A DNA stretch of 5,188 nt, taken from positions 1 through 5,188 of the forward strand of contig CALMNJ010000394.1 in the NCBI GenBank assembly GCA_937868675.1, read 5' to 3'. Positions 1 through 5,188 of the stretch are shown here, one piece after another; within the stretch, counting starts at the first letter, position 1, and the number at the start of each line of letters is the position of its first letter. The DNA comes from an uncultured Bacteroidota bacterium (GTDB lineage: Bacteria; Bacteroidota; Bacteroidia; B-17B0; Aurantibacillaceae). A program made the position numbers and the translations under genes. Under the pieces are notes generated by a model, which worked only from the letters and a program-made list of their open reading frames with translations, was not told where the DNA came from and did not search any database.

Positions 1-1586
1 TCAGTTACCCTGTATTCTTTCAGTTTTGCTTTGTTAGCGGCATATTCAATTGCTTTATTCAGTCCGCCGAATTCATCTACCAGCCCAATACGCATGGCAT
101 CACTACCCGACCATACACGGCCCTGACCAATACTATCCACATCGGCCTGTTTCATTTTACGTCCTTCGGCCACATGCTGAGTAAATACACCGTAAATTTT
201 TTCAACTGTTTTTTGAATCACTTCAGCTTCGCTGGCTGTAACAGGGCGCAGCGTATTGGCCATGTCGCTATGGAGGTTGGTGTTAACGGTATCAATGGTA
301 ATACCGAATTTATTTTCGAGCATTTTGCTGATGTTTGGTATTACCCCAAACACACCGATTGAACCGGTAATTGTATTTGGATGCGCAAAAATACGGTCGG
401 CAGCGCAACTAATGTAGTAGCCTCCGCTCGCTGCCAAATCCCCCATACTCACCACGGTTGGTTTCGCTTTGCGTGCAAGCACCATTTCGCGCCATATCAC
501 GTCGCTTGCCAGGGCGCTTCCACCTGGTGAGTTAACCCGTAATACAATGGCCTTTATTTTTTCGTCGTTGCGGGCTTCGCGTATCGCCTTAGCGATGCGG
601 TCACTTCCTATTTCTTCATCATCTCCCTCGCCGCCGGCGATGCTTCCGTTGGCATAAATTACCGCCACTTTTCCAAGTTTGCTGTCAAGTTTTTCTTTGG
701 CCGAATATTTTCCGATTTCGGCAAAGTGAATTTTTTCCTTCTCCTTTACCCCCATTTTCTTTTTGATCTCGCTTATCACTTCATCTTCGTATGCAAGCTT
801 GTCAACAAGTTTTCCTACTGCATCTTCAGGAAAAACAATTTCGATATTGTTTGCCATGCGATTCAGGTTCTCAACACTGATGTTTCGATCTTTGCTCACT
901 GCTTCGGTTATCGAATTCCATATCCCTCCCAAAAAAACCTCTGATTGCAAACGGTTTGCCTGGCTCATTTTATCCAGCATAAACGGCTCTACTGCGCTCT
1001 TAAATTTTCCATGGCGAAATACCTGCATATCCACATCCAGCTTTTCGAGGGTTTTTTTGAAGAACATCAGCCCCATGTAAAGCCCTTTCCACTCAATATC
1101 TCCCTGAGGGTTCAGATAAACTTTATCTGCTGCCGAAGCCAGAAAGTATTCCTGCTGTGAGTAATTTTCGGCATAACAATAAACAAACTTACCCGATGTT
1201 TTGAAATTACTGATGGCGTCGCGCAACTCCTGTGTGGTAGCAAAGCCAGCCTCCAGATGTTTAATATTAAGATAAATACCCTTAATACTTGAATCGGTTT
1301 TGGCGTAGTTTACCTTTTTAATTATTGAATTAAGTCCCATCCCGTCCTCTTCACCAAGCGGGCCTCCAAAATTTTTGAAAGGGTTTTCGCGCTGCCGTTC
1401 CTGAATACGGCCATTAATAACCAGTTTGAGAACCGAGTTGGCCTTCACCGTTTGCGACGCTGAGTCATCTTTAAGCACAGCGCCAAAACTGGTCTTAACT
1501 ATTCCAGCAATAATGAGTACAGCTACCACTGTGGCTATCACCAGGCCAATAATGGATCCGAAAAATGCTCCAAAAAACTGTTTCAT
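1..1586 (-). CDS. sppA: Signal peptide peptidase SppA, 67-kDa type (protease IV), C-terminus cut off by window edge
   Basis: Membrane-anchored serine protease of family S49 that degrades signal peptides left in the membrane after secretion. Reverse-complement translation from the ATG at 1586-1584 stays open for 528 codons to the window edge; family members of this type have roughly 590 residues, so about 60 should be missing. Residues about 8-30 form one hydrophobic anchor. The protein shows the tandem S49 layout. The N-terminal copy carries GKFKSAVEPF with Lys196, matching the catalytic Lys209 of E. coli SppA. The C-terminal copy carries VNSPGGS (351-357) and GDLAASGGYY, whose Ser387 matches the nucleophile Ser409; TGSIGVFG follows. 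Both catalytic residues are therefore present and the gene looks intact as far as it is visible. It is transcribed divergently from folK. No Shine-Dalgarno sequence precedes the start, only an A-rich leader, as is usual in Bacteroidota. The family assignment is very secure. Confidence 0.95.
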   Translation of the reverse strand, partial: MKQFFGAFFGSIIGLVIATVVAVLIIAGIVKTSFGAVLKDDSASQTVKANSVLKLVINGRIQERQRENPFKNFGGPLGEEDGMGLNSIIKKVNYAKTDSSIKGIYLNIKHLEAGFATTQELRDAISNFKTSGKFVYCYAENYSQQEYFLASAADKVYLNPQGDIEWKGLYMGLMFFKKTLEKLDVDMQVFRHGKFKSAVEPFMLDKMSQANRLQSEVFLGGIWNSITEAVSKDRNISVENLNRMANNIEIVFPEDAVGKLVDKLAYEDEVISEIKKKMGVKEKEKIHFAEIGKYSAKEKLDSKLGKVAVIYANGSIAGGEGDDEEIGSDRIAKAIREARNDEKIKAIVLRVNSPGGSALASDVIWREMVLARKAKPTVVSMGDLAASGGYYISCAADRIFAHPNTITGSIGVFGVIPNISKMLENKFGITIDTVNTNLHSDMANTLRPVTASEAEVIQKTVEKIYGVFTQHVAEGRKMKQADVDSIGQGRVWSGSDAMRIGLVDEFGGLNKAIEYAANKAKLKEYRVT

Positions 1587-1638
1587 AATCTTTACTTTTA
1601 CTAACCTCTGCAAAACCGCAGGGCACTAGTTTGTTATC

Positions 1639-1646
1639 TATATTTG
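1639..1646 (+). promoter_or_regulatory. Candidate -7 element of the folK/dNK operon promoter
   Basis: The plus strand reads TATATTTG, a full match to the Bacteroidota -7 consensus TAnnTTTG. A start near 1651-1653 would leave a leader of about 40 bases before the ATG at 1691. I see no TTTG or TTG 19-21 bases upstream, so the -33 half is missing or degenerate. If it is real, it would drive folK/dNK and probably the OmpA-like gene and gldC behind it. Confidence 0.4.
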
Positions 1647-1649
1647 CAA

Positions 1650-1657
1650 CAAAATTA
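1650..1657 (-). promoter_or_regulatory. Candidate -7 element of the sppA promoter
   Basis: On the minus strand these bases read TAATTTTG, a full match to the Bacteroidota primary-sigma -7 consensus TAnnTTTG. Transcription would start around 1644-1646, giving a leader of about 60 bases before the sppA ATG. The -33 element is poor: the nearest candidate is a TTTA at 1683-1680, 22 bases upstream. An 8-base match in AT-rich DNA can arise by chance; its location between divergent genes is the main support. Confidence 0.35.
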
Positions 1658-1690
1658 TTAATTCTTAGTCAAGACTTTTTAAAGTATAGT

Positions 1691-2779
1691 ATGAACGAGG
1701 CTTTTTTATGTTTGGGCGGAAACCTGGGTAGCCGGTTAGGCCATTTGGCCATGGCTCGCAATCAGATAACCGAACGCTGCGGCGCAATCATAAAGCAGTC
1801 GGCATTATACGAAAGCGAAGCCTGGGGCTACAGGTCCGAAAACCTGTTCCTGAACCAGATCGTCAAAATTAATACTCCTTTGAGTGCTCAAAAATTGATG
1901 AGGGAACTGCAACGTATTGAAAAACAAGCCGGACGAATACAGGGCGATAAACAATACAATAACCGAACCCTCGACATTGATATCCTTTTTTACAATAGCG
2001 AAATCATAAAAAGTAAACGTCTTTGCATCCCACATCCGCGGCTTCAATTGCGCCGCTTTGTACTGATGCCACTTTGCGAAATTGAGCCGTTGTTCGTTCA
2101 TCCTGAACTAAATAAAACCGTTAAGCTACTGTTAAGCCTATGCTCCGACAACAGCCGGGTTTACAAATATAAACCCTCTCCTTATATTTGTGTGGAGGGA
2201 AACATTGGGGCTGGTAAAACAACGCTTGCCAGTGCATTAGCTAAAAAAATGTCGGCACGGTTTGTACCCGAAAAATTTGAAAAAAATCACCTGCTGCCTC
2301 TTTTTTACGAAACGCCTGCGCATTACGCCTTTCCGCTTGAATACAGCTTCCTGATAAGTCGCTTTGAGCAATTGAGTTCTGTTTTAAAGAACAACCGCAG
2401 GGCGGTGATGAGCGACTTCAGTATTTACAAATGCCTTTGGTTCGCCAGGGCTAATCTTACGGTGAAAGAGTTTAAACTGTTCGAAAAACATTTTCACGCG
2501 TTCGATTTACACCTGCCTCAACCCGACCTGATTATATACATAACAACCCCTCGCAACAACCTGATTAGTAACATAAGCAGGAGGGGCAGAAATTTTGAGT
2601 CGGCTATCAGTGAAGCATATCTGAAAAAATTAGATATCTGTTATAATGCCGGTTTTAAAAAGCTGAAGGGGCCGGTGATTATTAATTTATACGTTGAAAA
2701 ATACGACGCAAAACTAACTTCCGTCATGCTTAAAACCCTTGAGCAACTGATGAAAGAAAAGTTTGGTTGGCCAGATTAA
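1691..2779 (+). CDS. folK: Fusion of HPPK (folate synthesis) and deoxynucleoside kinase
   Basis: A 362-residue two-domain enzyme. Residues 1 to about 150 are 6-hydroxymethyl-7,8-dihydropterin pyrophosphokinase (FolK), which transfers pyrophosphate from ATP to the pterin precursor of folate: LGGNLGSR near the N-terminus and NRTLDIDILFY with the Mg-binding pair Asp95 and Asp97. Residues about 165-362 are a dCK/dGK-type deoxynucleoside kinase, which phosphorylates salvaged deoxynucleosides: P-loop GNIGAGKT (170-177), a probable catalytic Glu194 in PEKFEKN, DFSIYK at 242-247 where relatives have DRSIY, PDLIIYI, and a LID segment RRGR (297-300). I chose ATG 1691 because the HPPK fold begins at once after it; a TTG start at 1631 would add 20 residues unlike the family and would place the start upstream of the candidate promoter. 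The OmpA-like gene follows after 25 bases. Similar HPPK-kinase fusions are annotated in other Bacteroidota, often as deoxyadenosine kinase; the nucleoside specificity here cannot be read from sequence alone. Confidence 0.93.
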   Translation: MNEAFLCLGGNLGSRLGHLAMARNQITERCGAIIKQSALYESEAWGYRSENLFLNQIVKINTPLSAQKLMRELQRIEKQAGRIQGDKQYNNRTLDIDILFYNSEIIKSKRLCIPHPRLQLRRFVLMPLCEIEPLFVHPELNKTVKLLLSLCSDNSRVYKYKPSPYICVEGNIGAGKTTLASALAKKMSARFVPEKFEKNHLLPLFYETPAHYAFPLEYSFLISRFEQLSSVLKNNRRAVMSDFSIYKCLWFARANLTVKEFKLFEKHFHAFDLHLPQPDLIIYITTPRNNLISNISRRGRNFESAISEAYLKKLDICYNAGFKKLKGPVIINLYVEKYDAKLTSVMLKTLEQLMKEKFGWPD

Positions 2780-2793
2780 AAGCCCTATTTTTA
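2762..2793 (+). promoter_or_regulatory. Possible internal promoter ahead of the OmpA-like gene
   Basis: TTTG at 2762-2765 and TATTTTTA at 2786-2793 are separated by 20 bases. This fits the Bacteroidota pattern TTTG-N19-21-TAnnTTTG except for the last base of the -7 box. The -33 half lies within the last codons of folK/dNK. Transcription would start around 2797-2800, leaving fewer than 10 bases before the ATG at 2805, which is unusually short and lowers my confidence. Confidence 0.22.
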
Positions 2794-2804
2794 GGACGCT
2801 CAAA

Positions 2805-4769
2805 ATGAAGAAACTCACACAACTCCTGGTACTGCTCTTTGTATGCGCAGGTATGGACGCTCAGGTAATTGTTGAAGGAAAAACATATCTGAACAGGTCG
2901 CCCCTTACCGGTGTCACGATTATCGTAAAAGACGGTAACAAAACCATTCAAACCCTGAACACCAAAAACAAAAACGAATTTAACATAGAGCTTGATTACG
3001 GCCCTGTTTATAAAGTTTACTTTCAGCATCCCAAGTGCGTATTAATGCACCTTGAAGTGTACACCAACTCAGTGCCTAAAAGCCGGTATGACTTTAGTAT
3101 GGCGCATGCGGTGGACGTGCCGTTTGTAAACAAAAATGATCCGGATGTAGATACCACAGTTTTTTCGGAACCGTTCTATAAAATCAGGTATGACGGTAAA
3201 AAACACATGGAAGACGACAGCGCTTATTCACGTGTATTTGATACCAGAATTATTAAGAAAACCGTAAAGCCGACTGAGCCCGTCGAAATTAAAAACCCGG
3301 AAGCTCCGGCTGTTTTTGCCGGCAAAATATATGTAAATAATAATTTTAATGTACCTGTGAAAAACAGGATTATTCATGCAGTTTACAAAGATGGCTATAT
3401 CATCAAAACCACCGCGACCAATCGTTTTGGTGCTTTTGCCTTTACAGGAGTAAAGCCAACCGACATTGAAGGTATTAAGCTTGAAATCAGCGAAAGTGGT
3501 GCCGACCTGAAAGGCAGCCCCAACCGGTCGGGTATGGATTTAAGTAATGCCACACTTGGTCTTTATAACAGCAAAAAAGAGCTTTTGGTATCGTGTAAAC
3601 CAAGCGGCGGAAGCTGCTATTTTGACTTAACCAATAAACCTCTTGAAAACATTGTGGATAATGCCTATACCACTAATATTGGCGGTAAACTTGTTTCTAC
3701 ATCTCCAAAAGAAAAGAAATTTTTTGCCAACAAAACGGTTTACCTCACCAATAAGCTTAATACCGTATTAAAAACAACCAAAACAAATAAGCTTGGTTCG
3801 TTTGTATTTGAAGATATTAAACCCGACAACACTTACTATGTAGGCATTGATCAGTCCGAACTCAGCCCCATGGAAAGAATAGACCTGTTGAATAAAGATG
3901 ACGCCTACATTGCAACGCTTGATTCGGTAAAAGCAGGCAAGCTTTGCATGAAGATTAATACTGATTATAATAAGGTGTTTAATAATTTCACAATTGGCGA
4001 AGATGAAATGAAGATGGACATCAAGGCCACCATTTTCGGTGACAATGTAAACCACCCCATTGGTAAGCTTAAAATCATTTTGCTGAACGACTCCTACCAG
4101 CCAATTGACAGTGCCTATACCGATAATTTTGGAACATTTAAGTTCAAATACCTTCCTTTCCTGAAGCGCTTTTACCTGAGTGCCGAAAACACGGATAATA
4201 TTTTGGATATGTATAAGAACATATTAATCTATAGCAGTGAGGATAATCTGGTAAAAATCATGACGCATGAAAAAGGCAAGAAGTTTACCTACAACCCGGT
4301 AAATGCCGAATTGAGCAGCCTGCGTGATGTTGAACTTGAAGACCCCTGGCTTGAATACATTGATAAGGATAAAAAAACAAGTGAAGGCGCCAATAAAAAA
4401 TCGCCTGCTGCTCCAAAAGAAATAACTGAACGTATATTGTTTGAGCCCAACAGCTATTCGATAACTCCGGAAGCGAAAGAAATACTCGACAAAATCATTC
4501 TGGTACTTAACACAAACACCGAACTTAAAATTGAGGTAGGTGCTCATACTGACAGCAAAGGCATTGAAAGCAACAATATGAAACTAAGTGATTCACGGGC
4601 TAAAGCAGTTAAAACATACATCTGTAACGCCGGAATCAGCGCCGAAAGAATCACCACAAAAGGTTATGGTGAAACCAGACTATTGAATAATTGCGATGAC
4701 AAACATCCCTGTAGCGATTCAGAACACGCACAAAACAGGCGCATAGAATTCAAAATTTCGGGCAACTAA
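2805..4769 (+). CDS. Secreted OmpA-family protein with carboxypeptidase-regulatory-like repeats
   Basis: A 654-residue exported protein, probably periplasmic or outer-membrane associated and bound to peptidoglycan. Residues 1-19 are a signal peptide (Lys-Lys, hydrophobic LLVLLFV, then MDA/Q, a cut common in Bacteroidota). Four beta-sandwich repeats resembling CarboxypepD_reg/Cna-B domains follow, at roughly 20-95, 169-235, 291-365 and 405-475. The last three share a T(N/D)xxGxFxF turn at Thr205, Thr327 and Thr439, and the first is degenerate (from Thr53). After a charged, Lys/Glu-rich linker (about 507-542) comes a C-terminal OmpA domain (543-654). It shows AHTDSKG with Asp583 and LSDSRA with Arg598, spaced 15 apart like the Asp/Arg pair that binds diaminopimelate in OmpA of Acinetobacter, and ends with NRRIEF. 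No beta-barrel is visible, so it is not a classical OmpA porin. The ATG at 2805 is chosen because the signal peptide begins there; an upstream TTG at 2763 would bury it. gldC follows after 9 bases. The exact role is unknown. Confidence 0.92.
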   Translation: MKKLTQLLVLLFVCAGMDAQVIVEGKTYLNRSPLTGVTIIVKDGNKTIQTLNTKNKNEFNIELDYGPVYKVYFQHPKCVLMHLEVYTNSVPKSRYDFSMAHAVDVPFVNKNDPDVDTTVFSEPFYKIRYDGKKHMEDDSAYSRVFDTRIIKKTVKPTEPVEIKNPEAPAVFAGKIYVNNNFNVPVKNRIIHAVYKDGYIIKTTATNRFGAFAFTGVKPTDIEGIKLEISESGADLKGSPNRSGMDLSNATLGLYNSKKELLVSCKPSGGSCYFDLTNKPLENIVDNAYTTNIGGKLVSTSPKEKKFFANKTVYLTNKLNTVLKTTKTNKLGSFVFEDIKPDNTYYVGIDQSELSPMERIDLLNKDDAYIATLDSVKAGKLCMKINTDYNKVFNNFTIGEDEMKMDIKATIFGDNVNHPIGKLKIILLNDSYQPIDSAYTDNFGTFKFKYLPFLKRFYLSAENTDNILDMYKNILIYSSEDNLVKIMTHEKGKKFTYNPVNAELSSLRDVELEDPWLEYIDKDKKTSEGANKKSPAAPKEITERILFEPNSYSITPEAKEILDKIILVLNTNTELKIEVGAHTDSKGIESNNMKLSDSRAKAVKTYICNAGISAERITTKGYGETRLLNNCDDKHPCSDSEHAQNRRIEFKISGN

Positions 4770-4778
4770 CCATTTACC

Positions 4779-5105
4779 ATGAGAAAAACGAGTATTAACT
4801 TCAATATCACCGTTGATGATAACAACCTGCCCCAAACCATTGAATGGGAAGCTCAGGACTCGGGCGAACAAAAAAGCGAGTGTAAAAGTTTGATGGTGGC
4901 TCTGTGGGATAGCAAAGAAAACAACACGTTAAGGATTGACCTTTGGACCAGAGATATGATGGTTGACGAAATGAAAAAATTCTATCATCAAAACGTAATG
5001 ACGCTCACTGACACCTATGTTCGCGCCACAGGAGATGAAGCCACCGCCGCAAAAGTAAAAGCACTTTTTTCCGAAATAGGAAAAACAAACGGTGTTCTTG
5101 GATAG
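4779..5105 (+). CDS. gldC: Gliding motility protein GldC
   Basis: A 108-residue protein matching GldC, first found through gliding mutants of Flavobacterium johnsoniae, over its whole length. Recognisable segments are W23-x-AQDSG (23-29), LWDSKENNTLRIDLWTRDM (42-60), VDEMKKFYHQ (62-71) and the TDTYVRATGDE stretch (77-87). It has no signal peptide or membrane segment, so it is expected in the cytoplasm; its biochemical activity is not known to me. In F. johnsoniae loss of gldC is reported to impair gliding only partly, and GldC is also found in Bacteroidota not known to glide, so its presence does not prove motility. The start is only 9 bases after the stop of the OmpA-like gene, so the two are probably co-transcribed. 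gldB, a frequent neighbour, is not upstream here; what lies downstream is outside the window. The C-terminus (KTNGVLG) is short but the length is normal for the family. Confidence 0.94.
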   Translation: MRKTSINFNITVDDNNLPQTIEWEAQDSGEQKSECKSLMVALWDSKENNTLRIDLWTRDMMVDEMKKFYHQNVMTLTDTYVRATGDEATAAKVKALFSEIGKTNGVLG

Positions 5106-5188
5106 TATTTGTCGTTGAAATCTACTTTTTTTACCGTCATTAATTCGCAAAATTTCAGTTTGATTATTTTTACTTAAAATAAATTCAC

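Noticed and set aside
174..1629. Several open frames of 62-105 codons on the plus strand across the left third of the window
   Set aside because: They lie antisense to sppA, whose minus-strand frame is continuous and carries conserved catalytic motifs. None of the plus-strand translations resembles a known protein or has domain structure.
1631..1690. An N-terminal extension of folK/dNK beginning at a TTG codon
   Set aside because: HPPK homologues start only a few residues before the LGGN motif, which fits ATG 1691. The extra 20 residues are unlike the family and overlap the candidate promoter.
2805..2864. Lipoprotein signal in the OmpA-like protein (Cys13 in its signal peptide)
   Set aside because: The residues before Cys13 are Leu-Phe-Val, which does not fit a lipobox (small residue needed at -1). 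The Cys also sits inside the hydrophobic core with a better type I cleavage site after Ala19.
1805..4547. Minus-strand open frames of 95-107 codons inside folK/dNK and the OmpA-like gene
   Set aside because: They are shadows of strongly supported plus-strand genes; their translations are rich in Phe, Ile and Tyr without recognisable motifs.
5106..5188. Terminator for the operon or promoter for a further gene in the final 83 bases
   Set aside because: I found no GC-rich inverted repeat followed by a T run. TTTG at 5159-5162 with TAAATTCA at 5180-5187 is a poor promoter match (17-base spacing, two mismatches) at the very edge.
1..5188. tRNA or other RNA genes, CRISPR repeats, insertion sequences, or an undescribed defence or mobile system
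   Set aside because: Coding sequence fills nearly the whole window with recognisable housekeeping and envelope genes. I saw no direct-repeat arrays, terminal inverted repeats, cloverleaf-like sequence or sign of a foreign insertion.

Overview
The window looks like Bacteroidota chromosome. The evidence is a clear gldC homologue (a gliding-motility gene restricted to this phylum), an HPPK-deoxynucleoside kinase fusion of the type found in this phylum, an OmpA-family protein preceded by carboxypeptidase-regulatory-like repeats, TAnnTTTG-like -7 elements, AT-rich start regions without Shine-Dalgarno sequences, and a moderate GC content. I cannot name a genus with confidence.

Layout: positions 1-1586 on the minus strand hold sppA, a 67-kDa-type signal peptide peptidase. 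It has its N-terminal 528 residues here and its C-terminus lies beyond the left edge. A divergent intergenic region follows (1587-1690), with two TAnnTTTG-like elements in inverted orientation only three bases apart, one facing sppA and one facing folK. Three plus-strand genes then follow with short gaps (25 and 9 bases), which suggests one transcription unit. They are a two-domain folK/deoxynucleoside kinase gene (1691-2779), a 654-residue secreted OmpA-family protein (2805-4769) and gldC (4779-5105). The last 83 bases hold no gene and no hairpin terminator that I can see.

Functionally the window mixes envelope maintenance (SppA clears signal peptides, and the OmpA-like protein probably ties the outer membrane to peptidoglycan), nucleotide and folate metabolism (the fusion), and gliding-associated biology (GldC). 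It reads as an ordinary housekeeping/envelope region. There is no mobile element, CRISPR array, RNA gene or defence system in it. The points most worth a second look are the two-domain fusion and its kinase domain, which lacks the usual arginine of the D/E-R-S motif, the pairing of a CarboxypepD_reg/OmpA protein with gldC, and the arrangement of promoter-like elements.
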